A stretch of DNA of 64,000 nucleotides from Macrostomum hystrix. Lineage: Eukaryota; Platyhelminthes; Macrostomidae. Positions 25,201 through 40,200 of this stretch are shown one piece after another (position 1 is the stretch's first letter; each line of letters opens with the position of its first letter). Under the pieces are notes generated by a model. That model had not been told where the DNA came from. It saw nothing but the letters and a program-made list of their open reading frames with translations, and made no database searches. A program made the position numbers and the translations under genes. The stretch spans positions 5,881,501-5,945,500 of the forward strand of contig CATNEN010000005.1 of NCBI GenBank assembly GCA_950097015.1, read 5' to 3'.

Positions 25201-28200
25201 AAAACTACTTGGAAACTGCTGAAGAAACTGACAATGAGTCAAGAAATTCTCGGGAAGATTCCAAACCACTTGGAAACTGCTAAAGAAGCTGAGAATGGAA
25301 TCAAGCGCTTCTTGGGAAGATTCCAAACTACTTGGAAACTGCTGAAATATGACAAGGATACAAAAACCTTTGGGAAGATTCCAAACCACTTGGAAACTGC
25401 TGAAGAACCTGACAAGGACACAAAACTATTCTTAGAACAATTGTACAAAAATAAAACGACGAATGTATAAAAAATTCCTGGGAAAATTCTAAAACCTTGG
25501 AAACTGCCGAAAATCAAGAGTTAAAGCAGTAATAATAGAGTAATAGAGTATTACTATAAACAAACAAAAGCTCCACTCACATCCAGAAGTTGGCTGAGTT
25601 TGTCTGGCGCAGAGAAGTTAGGAAACAGGTCGGACATGATGGCCTCAAACAGTGGCACATCTTCGGCCACAAACCTCGGCAAGTTCGAATCTCTCAGTGC
25701 TTGGATGAGGATGTAAGCCTCCTGATCCTCTGACAGCACATTGTGACGACTTTTACTACTTGCGCTGGCTTGACGATCCGGTATTTCGATTAGTCTGAGG
25801 AAATTTGTGCATTTATATTCGATTAATACTACTTATAGTAACAAAATGTGGCTCAGCCATAATTTCGAAGCAATCTGATTTAAATTTGCAGACTCTACTA
25901 CTGTCTTGCCTTTAATAATTCCGTTTTTTAGTTTTATAAATTCTAGTCATTACAAAAGCAGACTGAAAAAACGACACTGTTTCTAAAAAATCCATCAATC
26001 AAATAATCGAAAATTACTTCTCTGAAGTAGTCAACAAAGCAATAAATTTTGTCGCTGTCAAAGCGCAATATTTTACAATATTTTACCTGTACTGTTGAGA
26101 CGTAAAACTGAAATTAAAATTACTAAAGGTGTAAATCGAAAACGTGTGAACTTCATTTTAACAAACTAACATTTAATATTTGAATGTAAGAATGAGAAGT
26201 GAATTTACTTTTTTTAAATGTGACGATTTGATCAATTTATAACAAATTATACGGGAACAAAATTTTCCCGTATAATCAGTGATATTTAAAAAAAAATTAC
26301 TTTGGTGCAATTTTAATATATTTATAGTGTTTAACGACTTCAATACTACTTACAACGGGCTTTGGGGCAAAGTCAGGATCTGAAAATTCAAATTTGTAAA
26401 TTAATATAATTTTTATATACTCGATACTATGCTTCAATTCTGTAAACAGTTCTTTCAAATTACAAATTTGCAAATTTAAAATAAAAAGGTTATGAAGATA
26501 AATAGAAGGAAAATACGAAAAAATCTACTTGAAGTAGCTTAGTGCACGAGTTTCAGTATTTTAGTTTTTTCATTAGTTTCTTTCACAATTTCAAGAAAAA
26601 TTGTTAATAGATGTTTGAAAGATAAAAAAACAACATTTTTGGTTTAGTTTATTTTTAACTACAGGTTGTTATTAAAACTTATAGCTCTGGTGATGTTTTC
26701 TTGAGTGCGAAAGAATCTGTTTTCTATTCTTTACTGACAACTATTTTATTGTAAGTAAAAGACAATGAGGTTGAAGCAGCACTTTTTCTATGCAATCTCT
26801 TACACAGACAGTGGATGATCTGTTATGCTGAAATAAAATTTGTACAGTTTTATAACATATTAAACCTGCGGGGTTAAATATTAACACATTATATAATCCG
26901 TCTGGTACACATAATTTCATTTTAGATAATCCAATTGTTAACAAACTTTAAGTTTTGATAATTCTACTGTCTAACAATCCATTTTTAATATACCTGTTTG
27001 ATAAACAACCTGTCAGATAATCCACCTGTTAGATAATCCACCTGTTAGACAATTCACCTGTTAGAAAATCCACCTGTTGGACAATCCACCTGTTAGATAA
27101 TCCTCATGTTAGATAATCCACCTGTTAGACAATCCACCTGTTAGATAATCCACATGTTAGACAATCCACATGTTAGACAATCCACATGTTAGATAATCCA
27201 CATGTTAGATAATCCACCTGTTAGATAATCCACCTGTTAGATAATTTACCTGTTAGACAATCCACCTGTTAGATAATTCACCTGTTAGATAATTCACCTG
27301 TTAGACAATCCACCTGTTAGAAAATTCACCTGTTAGAAAATCCACCTGTTAGATAATTCACCTGTTAGATAATCCACCTGTTAGATAATCCACATGTTAG
27401 ACAATCCACATGTTAGACAATCCACATGTTAGATAATCCACATGTTAGATAATCCACATGTTAGATAATCGACCTGTTAGACAATCCACCTGTTAGACAA
27501 TCCACCTGTTAGACAATCCACCTGTTAGACAATCCACCTGTTAGATAATCCGCCTGTTAGACAATCCACCTGTTAGACAATCCACCTGTTAGACAATCCA
27601 CCTGTTAGATAATCCACCTGTTAGACAATCCACCTGTTAGATAATCCGCCTGTTAGACAATCCACCTGTTAGACAATCCACCTGTTAGACAATCGACCTG
27701 TTAGATAATCCACCTGTTAGATAATCCACCTGTTAGATAATTCACCTGTTAGATAATTTACCTGTTAGATAATTCACCTGTTAGATAATCCACCTGTCAG
27801 ATAATCCACCTGTTAGACAATCCACCTGTTAGACAATCCACCTGTTAGACAATCCACCTGTTAGATAATCCACCTGTTAGATAATCCACCTGTTAGATAA
27901 TTCACCTGTTAGATAATTCACCTGTTAGATAATTCACCTGTTAGATAATTCACCTGTTAGATAATCCACCTGTTAGATAATCCACCTGTTAGACAATCCA
28001 CCTGTTAGATAATCCACCTGTTAGACAATCCACATGTTAGATAATCCACCTGTTAGACAGCCACCTGTTAGATAATCCACCTGTTAGATAATTCACCTGT
28101 TAGATAATTCACCTGTTAGATAATTCACCTGTTAGATAATCCACCTGTTAGATAATCCACCTGTTAGACAATCCACCTGTTAGATAATCCACCTGTTAGA

Positions 28201-31200
28201 TAATCCACCTGTTAGATAATCCACCTGTTAGACAATCCACCTGTTAGACAATCCACCTGTTAGACAATCCACCTGTTAGACATTTCACCTGTTAGACAAT
28301 CCACCTGTTAGACAATCCTCCTGTTAGACAATCCACCTGTTAGACAATCCTCCACAACTCACCCTTGTTGCGCCTTCATGCGCATCTGGCCAGCCATCAC
28401 CAGGACGTACTTGATTGCTCGCATACCGAAATCGTAATGATCCTGCTGCGACAGCTGTTTGGAAGTGAGCTCGTATAAATTGACAATCTTTCTAGACAGC
28501 ACCTTTGCCGATCTGAAGCCGCCGGAGAATAACAGAATCTCAGCAATGAGCGCATAATGAGGCACCATCATAGCAACGGGGCGGAACAGGGATTTCAAAT
28601 TGTCGGGCAGTTCAACTCGACCAGCGTAGGTCGGATTCATGGTGATGAAGATGCCACAGGATGAATCCAGCTTCACTTCGCGACCTTCGAAAACAAATCT
28701 CTGCGCCAGCTGATCTTTGGCGGCTTTGATGGTTTGCACCTGGAAATTGAATTAGTAATTCCATGTGGAATTTGGGAATAAGGTTTGGGATATTCGGATT
28801 TAGGATTCTAAATCCAATTTGGAGCTTATAGGATTTAAAATCTAGGATTTCAGAAGTGGGATTTAGAATCTCGGATTCCGGATGTTGGGTTTGGAAACTG
28901 GGATTTCAGATAAAGGATTTAGAATCAGGGGTTTTAGATTTTTAATTTAGAATCTGGGATTTGAGATGGGGGGTTTGGAAACTGGGATTTCAGATAAAGG
29001 ATTTAGAATCTGGGATTTCAGATGTGGGGTTTGGAAACAGGGATTTCAGATAAAGGATTTAGAATCTAGGACTTCAGAAGTGGGATTTAGAATCTGGGAT
29101 TTCAGATGTGGGATTTAGAATCTAGGATTTCAGATGTGGGATTTAGAATCTAGGATTTCAGATGTGGGATTTAGAATCTAGGATTTCAGATGTGGGATTT
29201 AGAATCTGGGATTTAAGATGTGGGATTTAGAATCTGGGATTTAAGATGTGGGATTTAGAATCTGGGATTTAAGATGTGGGATTTAGAATCTGGGATTTCA
29301 GATGTGGGATTTAGAATCTGGGATTTAAGATGTGGGATTTAGAATCTGGGATTTAAGATGTGGGATTTAGAATCTGGGATTTCAGATATGGGATTTATAA
29401 TCTGGGATTTCAGTTGTGGGATTTAAAATCTAGGATTTCAGATGTGGGATTTAGAATCTGGGATTTAAGATGTGGGATTTAGAATCTGGGATTTCAGATA
29501 TGGGATTTATAATCTGGGATTTCAGATGTGGGATTTAAAATCTAGGATTTCAGATGTGGGATTTAGAATCTGGGATTTCAGATGTTGGATTTAGAATCTG
29601 GGATTTCAGATGTTGGATTTAGAATCTAGGACTTAAGAAGTGGGATTTAGAATCTGGGATTTCAGATGTGAGATTTAGAGTCTGGGTTTTCAGATGTGGG
29701 ATTTAGAATCTGGGATTTCAGATGTGGGATTTAGAATCTGGGATTTCAGATGTGGGATTTAAAATCTAGGATTTCAGATGTGGGATTTAGAATCTGGGAT
29801 TTCAGATGTTGGATTTAGAATCTGGGATTTCAGATGTTGGATTTAGAATCTAGGACTTAAGAAGTGGGATTTAGAATCTGGGATTTCAGATGTGAGATTT
29901 AGAGTCTGGGTTTTCAGATGTAGGATTTAGAATCTGGGATTTCAGATGTGGGATTTAGAATCTAGGATTTCAGAAGTGGGATTTAGAATCTGGGATTTCA
30001 GATGTTGGATTTAGAATCTGGGATTTCAGATGTGGGATTTAGAATCTAGGATTTCAGAAGTGGGATTTAGAATCTGGGATTTCAGATGTTGGATTTAGAA
30101 TCTGGGATTTCAGATGTGGGATTTAGAATCTAGGATTTCAGAAGTGGGATTTAGAATCTGGGATTTCAGATGTTGGATTTAGAATCTAGGATTTCAAATG
30201 TGGAATTTAGAATCTGGGATTTCAGATGTAGGATTTAGAATCTGGGATTTCAGATGTGGGATTTAGAATCTAGGATTTCAGAAGTGGGATTTAGAATCTG
30301 GGATTTCAGATGTTGGATTTAGAATCTGGGATTTCAGATGTGGGATTTAGAATCTAGGATTTCAGAAGTGGGATTTAGAATCTGGGATTTCAGATGTTGG
30401 ATTTAGAATCTGGGATTTCAGATGTGGGATTTATAATCAGGGATTTCAGATGTGGGATTTAGAATCTGGGATTTTAGATGTGAGATTTAGAATCTGGGAT
30501 TTCAGATGTGGGATTTAGAATCTGGGATTTCAGATGTGGGATTTAAAATCTGGGATTTCAGGTGTGGGATTTAGAATCAGGGATTTTAGATGTGGGATTT
30601 AGAATCTGGGATTTCATTCTAAAAATCTGGGGTTTCTGGGATGACGATTGGAGTTTGAGATAGGAGGTTTAAAGAATTTGGGAATCTAGATTCAATGCAT
30701 GGAATTATCAATCATGGACAGTCAGATTGCATGATTTAAAAGACCAACCTGAGACGCCACAACGCTGAGCACTTCAATGTCGATTCGATTAAACTCGTCG
30801 AAGCAAGCCCAGCTGCCAGACTGTGCAAGGCCGCTAAACAGCTTGCCCAACATTTTATAATCCAATCCCTCGGAGCAGTTGAACACAACGCAATGCTTTC
30901 CAACAGATTTGGCCAGATCTTTCACAGTCTCAGTCTTGCCCGTGCCAGCCGGCCCAGCGGGACATCCGCCCAGGTGAAGGCACATTGCGCCAGTTAGGGT
31001 CAGATAGCAGCGATCAGTCAATGGCGTCAACACGAGGCGCGGCGCGCAGCCCAAATATTCGTAGCCGTATTGAATGACGGCGTCAACTTGTAGCGCTTGA
31101 CATTGATTGGTGGCCTCGTCCCATTGGTAGCGCAATTGCCTGTACAAGAGATTAGAATGTAGCGAAATGACATAAAGGAACTAAGGATGCTTTATTGTGA

Positions 31201-34200
31201 AGTTTTTGTTTCCCAGATCGCGAGATTTTAAAGAATGAAATACTTCCAAAAAATTACCATTCATTTCCTAAATGATTTCCTAAATTTAAGATTTCTAGGA
31301 AAGCAAAGAATTCTAAGTGAGCGAAGATTTCTAGGAAAGTGAAGATTTCTTAGAAAGTGAAGATTTCTAGGAAATTGAAGATTTCTAGGAAAGTGAAGAT
31401 TTCTAGGAAAGTGAAGATTTCTAGGAAAGTGAAGATTTCTAGGAAAGTGAAGATTTCTAGGAAAGTGAAGATTTCTAAGAAAGTGAAGATTTCTAGGAAA
31501 TTGAAGATTTCTAGGAAAGTGAAGATTTCCAGGAAAGTGAAGATTTCTAGGAAAGTGAGGATTTCTAGGAAAGTGAAGATTTCTTGAAAAAATAAAGCTT
31601 TCAGGAAATTGAATATTTCTAGGAAATCTAAGATTTTAAACAGAAATGTAGGAAGATTGATAGAAAGATTTTTTAGAGAATATAAGATTTTTTGGAAAGC
31701 GACTATATTAAGGAAATCGGAAGTTTCGAGAAAAAAAATTCTAGAAATCCTAAGTTTGCAGGGAAAATCGCAAATATTTACAAATGTTTCTAATGATTCA
31801 GATGCTTTTTACTACTATAAGTAGACATTTTTTTACTACTATAAGTAGACATTTATTTCGTGTTTTTTAATGTACAAAATATTAAAAGGCACTAACTTTT
31901 TCCAATTGAAATCTTCGGCGCTGGAGACATTGTTCTCAGACAAGCCAGTGAGTATATCTCTATTGTGAACATTGACAATCAGCATGGCTTCCAGTGCCAA
32001 GCGAATGTGCTCACTCAACGGGGCGGAGATCACACCAGCTACCTGGTTGAGTAGTTGAACTGTGCTCAAAGAAAATTTAACGACACCTTTCTGCGGTTCT
32101 GATGAGTTTAGGGCCGAGTCCACACTGCGAGTGAAGATTATCTGGGTCTGAAAATGATTGATGGAGAATATTTATATCTCTGGTGTGGGATCTCTGGTGT
32201 GGGATCTCTGGTGTGGGGTCTCTTGTGTGTGATCTCTGGTGTGGGATCTCTGGTGTGGGATCTCTGGTATGGGGCGTCTGGTGTGGGATCTCTGGTGTGG
32301 GGTCTCTTGTGTGTGATCTCTGGTGTGTGATCCCTGGTGTGGGATCTCTGGTGTGGGATCTCTGGTGTGGAATCTCTGGTATGGGATCTCTGGTGTGTGA
32401 TCTCTGGTGTGGGATCTCTGGTGTGTGATCTCTGGTGTGGAATCTCTGGTGTGGGATCTCTGGTGTGTGATCTCTGGTGTGGGATCTCTGGTGTGTGATC
32501 TCTGGTGTGGGATCTCTGGTGTGTGATCTCTGGTGTGTGATCTCTGGTGTGTGATCTCTGGTGTGGGATCTCTGCTGTGGGATCTCTGGTGTGAGATCTC
32601 TGGAGTGGGATCTCTGGTGTGGGATCTCTGGTGTGGGATCTCTGGTGTGGGATCTCTGGTGTGTGATCCCTGGTGTGGGATCTCTGGTGTGGGATGTCTG
32701 GTGTGGAATCTCTGGTGTGGGATCTCTGGTGTGTGATCTCTGGTGTGGGATCTCTGGTGTGTGATCTCTGGTGTGGGATCTCTGGTGTGGAATCTCTGGT
32801 ATGGGATCTCTGGTGTGTGATCCCTGGTGTGGGATCTCTGGTGTGGGATCTCTGGTATGGGATCTCTGGTGTGTGATCTCTGGTGTGGGATCTCTGGTGT
32901 GTGATCTCTGGTGTGGGATCTCTGGTGTGTGATCCCTGGTGTGGGATCTCTGGTGTGGGATCTCTGGTGTGGAATCTCTGGTATGGGATCTCTGGTGTGT
33001 GATCTCTGGTGTGGGATCTCTGGTGTGTGATCTCTGGTGTGGGATCTCTGGTGTGGGATCTCTGGTGTGGGATCTCTGGTATGGGATCTCTGGTGTGTGA
33101 TATCTGGTGTGGGATCTCTGGTGTGTGATCTCTGGTGTGTCATCTCTGGTGTGTGATCTCTGGTGTGGGATCTCTGGTATGGGATCTCTGGTGTGAGATC
33201 TCTGGTGTGGGATCTCTGGTGTGTGATCTCTGGTGTGGGATCTCTCGTGCGGGAAATCTCCTCTGATTCTCCAATGTGGGATAGTTTTTAGAATCTGAAA
33301 TCAGATTAGGGACACAAATCAGCATGCGGATTTAAAAAATGGGATTTAAAATTGAGAAAGCGAGATTGTAGTGAAATGTTGAATTTGAAAATCTTAAACA
33401 AAAATGGACAAATATCTATTTGGGCCAGCTATTGCGCGGCGCTGCCAATGTACACCTGGTCAGTCCATGGACTGGATAGAATGAAGGATCTTTGCGCAAT
33501 GGGCGAAAATAGTTCTCCTTCCGGCTTGAGAATCGAACTCCTGACCTATCTAAAAAGAACAAAGAATCGTCAAATTGACTAAATCTCAGACTGCTCACCG
33601 CTGTCAAGATAACCTGTCCGGCGTGATCCACAAGCCATGACTGCAGCTGGCTCACTGCTTTGCCAGTGTAGCCCGGGTGCTCAGCCAGTCCTTGCCGGAT
33701 GTGCCTGAAAATAGTTATTAGGGATGACACAAGGTATGTAATACAATAGCCGGGGGTCAGTGGCAGAGTAGTCCAACGCGTTTGCCTCTCGCACCAAGGT
33801 CCCTGAGTTCTATTCCGCTAAGAGAAGCAACATTAAATTGGGGAGCAGCCGCGGAGAGAAGGCTTGGGGGCTTGTCGTGCAAATTACGCCATAAAATTCC
33901 AACCTTCAAGGCACAGTGAGAGTGTACACTGCCGGACGATGAGAAAGTCAGGGCAGATGTACACACCTGTGTGCGTGTGTGCTCAGGAGTCAGGACCATT
34001 GGTCTGCGAGAAATGGGCAGAATTGCCTCCTCGCTGGCTGCGAGTCTAGTGTCACCAAATGATGTGCCCGCAGCCCTCCTGCAATTATTATTATTTTATT
34101 AACACCATAGTCGCTTTCGAAACATTTAAACGTTAGACAATTCTTTAGTCAGTTCATTTTAGTTTCAAAATAAAAGAAAACTGTTTTGTTTCTTAATAAG

Positions 34201-37200
34201 GGTTTAATAATTAAAACAAAAATCTATATACGCTCGTAATAAATAGACTAGTTATAAATCTTTAATAAATTATTTGCGTTAAATTAGTTAAAGATAAACA
34301 AATATTATACAATTTTAAATGAAACCATTTAGAACACGAATCAATTTTAATTCAAGAAAAATATTAATTAAAAAATGTGATAATGTATTATCAAATATAC
34401 AAAATAATATTTCGTTTTAAATAGATAATATTGTACTTTATTATATATGTTCAGTTATATCTGTTTTTTATTTATGAAATACATATTTATACTTTATGCG
34501 CTTACAGCTTATTATTATAACAAAAGTTTATAAAAAATATATTTTCTTTCAATCTACTTTTGATTTTTTATAATTTGTTTGATTAGAAATTATGTTTAAC
34601 CTAATTTAAGTTTTTTGTTTAAGTTAAGTTAAATTTATGTTTAAAATAAAGTGATCGATACTCACTTCTTGACAGTGTCAAACATGCCGCTCTCCACGCT
34701 ACCCAGCCATTGCTCAACGGCACCTCTGGCTCGCAGATTTCTAAAAAAATAATAGTCCGCAATGTAATTCGTTAGATGAGGCCCTCGTTCGTTGAGGGCC
34801 AACCTCCAAGGCACAGTGGGAGTGTACACTGCCTGACGATGAGAAAGTCAGGGCAGATGTACACATATGTGTGAGCGTGTGCCTGCGCACAGTATCTGTG
34901 TGCGTGTGTGCTCAGGAGTCAGCGAAATGGGCAGAATTGCCTCCTCGCTGGCTGCAGGTCTAGTGTCACCAAATGATGCCATTGCCCACAGCCCGCCTGC
35001 AATTATTATTATTATTAATAATAGAAATATTTAGATTCAATGCTCACTTTGGCATACTCATAGTTTCACCTTCCGCGCTAGTCATATTGAACACAGTCGG
35101 CGGTTGCCTTGGCAACTGTCTAATATCCAATTGTTTAACATTGCTAAACAATTTCGGCAGGTGTGGCTGAACAGCATCCAAATTTTTAGCCTGAGCCAGA
35201 ATGTCCAACAATTCGTCATTGCTGAGAAAGTAGAATCTTGGAAAAATCAATCGCTTTGTCTCCAGATAGTCTTCTAGGCATTTCTGCACTTTGTCCAGCT
35301 GCAGATTGCATTGTTGAAGGGTTTCAAAGGTGCCAGCCGAGGTGCCACACCTGAGAGCGTTGGGACGGTCTTCAACTTTGCGCATCAGCTCCTGCCATTG
35401 TTTGTCGACCCAGGCGAACGACTTGGACTCAGCGGGCAGCTGTCGTTGAATATCCGGAGTGTGAAACACCTGTTCAAGGTAGAGCCAATTTCTCTGGCAG
35501 GACATCCATTCGTCCAGAGTCCGAGCGAACAGGTTCAACCGGCGCTCCCATTCCTCAACCTGATTGCGAATCGGACCAACGTAGCGCGACGATCTGATGG
35601 TGCCAATGGTCAGCTGCGACTCTTCTAGCTGGGCTTGAATGTCTTCGGCTCCGGACACAATCCAGGTGCCGCGGGCCTGATGACTGACCAGACGAAAATC
35701 CGTGCCCTGCCAGAGTTCGATCACCTTGCGCAGCATCTGCTCAAGGGTGGCCTCGTTGCTGGCCGTTGTTGAGATCTCTTGGATAGTAGCGCGATAGCGT
35801 AGCACCTGCACAAATATCAAGTTAGGGATTTGGGATATTGGGATATGGGATTTGGGATATTGGATTTAAGATATGGAAAATGGGATATGGGAAATGGAAT
35901 ATGGGAAATGGGATATGGGAAATTGGATTTGGGAAATGGGATATGGGAAATGGGAAATAGGATGTGGGAAATGGGATATGGGAAATGGGATATAGGAAAT
36001 GGGATAAGGGAAATGGGATATGGGAAATGGGATATGGGAAATGGGATATGGGAAATGGGATATGGGAAATGGGATATGGGAAATGGGATATGGGAAATGG
36101 GATATGGGAAATGGGATATGGGAAATGGGATATGGGAAATGGGATATGGGAAATGGGATATGGGAAATGGGATATGGGAAATGGGATATGGGAAATGGGA
36201 TATGGGAAATGGGATATGGGAAATGGGATATGGGAAATGGGATATGGGAAATGGGATATGGGAAATGGGATATGGGAAATGGGATATGGGAAATGGGATA
36301 TGGGAAATGGGATATGGGAAATGGGATATGGGAAATGGGATATGGGAAATGGGATATGGGAAATGGGATATGGGAAATGGGATATGGGAAATGGGATATG
36401 GGAAATTGGATATGGGAAATGGGATTTGGGAAATGGGATGTGGGAAATGGAATATAGGAAATGCGATATGGGATTAACTAATTCACAATGCCAATTAAGA
36501 TATCGGAAATAGGATATGAGATTTAAGAAATGGGATATTGAGATTAGGGATATCGGATTGGGATTTGAAAAAAAAGATGTGAGAAATTTGTCGGAAATTC
36601 GATATAAAATCAATTATCAAAGGAATGAAAAGCAGAAAACCAGCAGTTGGGTATGAAACATGGGGATAAGGAATTTTAACAACGGAATCCAGATGCTCCA
36701 AACACGACTCACATTGGTCTCAATCAGATCCACCAGAGTGAGTTGCTCGTCTTGGCTAATGTTTTTCTGCACAACGTCATCGATTTCCTTCCAGTGACGC
36801 TGTTTCAGATTTGGATTCCTCAAAGCCAGAACAACCGGCATGCCAGTCTTGAACTCCATCACCTCCTCTTTCAGATGCGGCAGAACGTCATTGTGTGGCA
36901 AACCCTTCTCCAGCATGAACACTGTCTGTGTGAACTTGGCGACACTCTTCTGCAGACTGTCAACATTCAGCTGGTGCAGCGGGGTGAGCTCCAGCTCTTT
37001 GTACAGCTGCCGCCATTCTTCAAGGCTGTCCCAGAGCAGGCGGCGGAGTGTGAGATCTCGCTCCAGTTCAGCCAATTCCTGCTGGATGGCCTTCGCTGTG
37101 CTGCTGGGACCTGACGACTCTCTGCAATAGGGTAAAGGAAGATGACTTTGGGATCTAGGATCTGGGATCTAGGATCTGGGATCTAGGATCTGGGATCTAG

Positions 37201-40200
37201 GATCTGGGATCTAGGATCTGGGATCTAGGATCTGGGATCTAGGATCTAGGATCTGGGATCTAGGATCTAGGATCTGGGATCTAGGATCTGGGATCTAGGA
37301 TCTGGGATCTAGGATCTGGGATCTAGGATCTGGGATCTAGGATCTGGGATCTGGGATCTAGGATCTGGGATCTAGGATCTGGGATCTGGGATCCTAGGAT
37401 CTAGGATCTGGGATCTAGGATCTGGGATCTAGGATCTGGGATCTAGGATCTGGGATCTGGGATCTAGGATCTGGGATCTAGGATCTGGGATCTGGGATCT
37501 GGGATCTGGGATCTAGGATCTGGGATCTGGGATCTGGGATCTAGGATCTGGGATCTGGGATCTGGGATCTAGGATCTGGGATCTGGGATCTGGGATCTAG
37601 GATCTGGGATCTAGGATCTGGGATCTAGGATCTGGGATCTAGGATCTGGGATCTGGGATCTAGGATCTGGGATCTAGGATCTGGGATCTAGGATCTGGGA
37701 TCTAGGATCTGGGATCTAGGATCTGGGATCTAGGATCTGGGATCTAGGATCTAGGATCTGGGATCTAGGATCTGGGATCTAAGATCTGGGATCTAGGATC
37801 TAGGATCTGGGTTTTTTTATGTAGAATTCAAGTATTTTAGGATATTTGAGTGATTTCATATAAAATAAAAGCACACTGAGAACATGCACTCACTCTGAGA
37901 AGAACCGGGTCTGCCGAGTCTGTGCCTGGCTGCCAAATCGTTCCTGATAAGAAGCGTAGCTGCGCGCCTTCACAGTCAGGCCGCCAACCTTCTCCTGCAG
38001 CTCCTTGATGGCTTCGACTGCGGTTCTCTCGGCTGTCGACCGGCTAAGGAACATCGGCTGGCTGACTTCCACTCTCAGGTCGGTGATCTCGCTGCGAATC
38101 TTGTTAATTAGGCTTTCTAAATCGGCACTAAATCTCTGAACGCTCTCCTCCTTCTTGGCTTCGTGGTACATGACGATGTTCTTCAGCCGCTGATAGCTGG
38201 GGCCCAGGGTCTTGTACAGGGCCATACTCTCCGCTTCCAGATGTACGGCAAAGTCTCTAGCGATAGTAAACATGCGGTTAACCACTAGAAATTCCTTCTC
38301 CATAGCTGGCAATTCCGCCGCAGTCTTGTTCAAGAATGTCAAATGATCGACGAAATGTTCCACATTATCCGGCGTGCTGTCCAGACGCTTGGACGCGTCG
38401 TGCACGTGATTCAGTAAGGCGACATTTCTCGCGTTCGCCTGCTGCGGTAGGATCTCGCTGATCTGGCTCAGGACTCGATTCGGATGCGGCAGGCAGGCTG
38501 ACGAGAAGTCGCCCGTGGACACGCTAACAAAATCGACCCGCTGCTCAGCCACCATCGCTTTCATAGCCGAAGCGTGCTCGCTGAAGGTCAACAAAGCCCG
38601 ATGAAAATCCTCCGTCTGCCAGGGTCGCTTGGCATTGGCTCTGTGCACATCCAGCTGCCTGGCTGTGTCCACCATTGCGCAGAAGTGAACAAACTGTCTA
38701 GCAAAGGCGGCCACATTGGCTTCGGATCGGTCAACAATGCGACGCAGGTCGGCAAGAGCGGCCTGGTGAGCGGTGTCGCCGTCGAAAAGCAGCTGCCGAT
38801 TGGGCCAAGTCATGTCGCTGCCGAGTGTTGCCACCGTCTCGTCGTCTTTCTCTTCGTCATCCCTGCTGCTGACATTGTTGACGTCGCCGGCTGCGGCAGA
38901 AACTGGCCGAGACAACGACTGTCGCCTGTCGTATTTTCGATAGTCGAAAACTCGAAGTCGGTCGCATTTGAGCATACTTGGCGCCTCCAGAGCACACTGC
39001 TCGGTTTGTGAGACGAGTTCAATTAGGCTGGTGCGCAGCTCGGCATGCTCCGGTCTGCTGATCGGCAGAGCCCTGAGACTCCTAGCGCTTGGTTCAGATT
39101 TCTCATTGTTGATGTCGCCTTTTGTCGAAGCTTTCTCGCCGTCTTCATCCTCGCTGCTATCCTCGTCGACGTCGCTGTCTTCTTCATCATCATCCTGAAT
39201 GTCATCGGCCGGATCGTTGTTCTCAGCGTCAGCGATGGTCGACGCGCCAACGCCGGCAAATGAAATTGACGACATCGAAGTTGTCGCCGTTGTTTCACGA
39301 CGTCGACGAAGTAGGTCAGCCGTTGGCGCGGTCAGCTCTGAAATGTAAATGCACTTTTGTGTTTGGCTACAAGATTGGAAACGAATATTTTACGCGATTC
39401 ACGCCCGTTAGGGCCCGACCCTGAGGCACAGTGAGAGTGTACACATATCTGTGAGTTCTTGCAGAATTGAGCGGTCGTTAGTTCGATTCTTAACCAGTGT
39501 TTCAGCTCAAAAAGCTGTAAAAATTAGTACTTATCAATAGTTTAGGTAGATATATCTGAGTTATCAATGAGTAAGAGCTAGGTGTAATAAATAATAATTA
39601 TTATTATTGATTACACCTGCCCCAATTGGGCCAGATGTGCATCCGATAGCACAGCCGCAGCTATTGCGCGGTGCATCTGAAGGCTGCCGCGTACAGCTGT
39701 TCAGTCCATGGACTGGGGGATGTCACACCCACCTTCAATTATCCCAGCTGATGCTGGCACTCATTAAACAGCTGGGACTTATTGAACTGAAGCAATGCAG
39801 AGTTGAGTGTCTTGTGTCAAGGGACACAAATTGTTCCAGTGGAGTCGGGAATCGAACCCCCGACCTTCAGTCCGTAAGTCTGACGCTCTAACAACAAGGC
39901 ATCAACCTCTCACAAGGCTACAACCTCTTAGGTGTAATAAAAAATATAAATAATTGCAAAATAATAGCGGGCAACGACGCATCATTTGGTGACACTAGAC
40001 CCACAGCCAGCGAGGAGGCAATTATGCCCATTTCCTGAGCACACACGCACACAGATATATACCGTACGCAGGCAGACGCTCACACAGGTGTGTACATCTA
40101 CCAAGACTTTCTCATCTTCAGGCAGTGTACACTCTCACTGTGCCTTGAAGGTTGGCCCTCAAGGGCGTAAATTGCACGACAAGCCCCCAAGCCTTCTCTC

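Noticed and set aside
23985-25400. Coding potential of the 61-bp array (frames with [16 protein letters not shown])
   Set aside because: The unit length shifts frame every copy, and exons 14 and 15 join in phase 0.
26990-28350. CRISPR-like appearance of regular short repeats
   Set aside because: Units are contiguous without unique spacers, the genome is eukaryotic, and no cas genes exist. The same applies to all arrays here.
32172-33325. Frame with [14 protein letters not shown] repeats
   Set aside because: Intron 10 array; exons 10 and 11 join in phase 0 without it.
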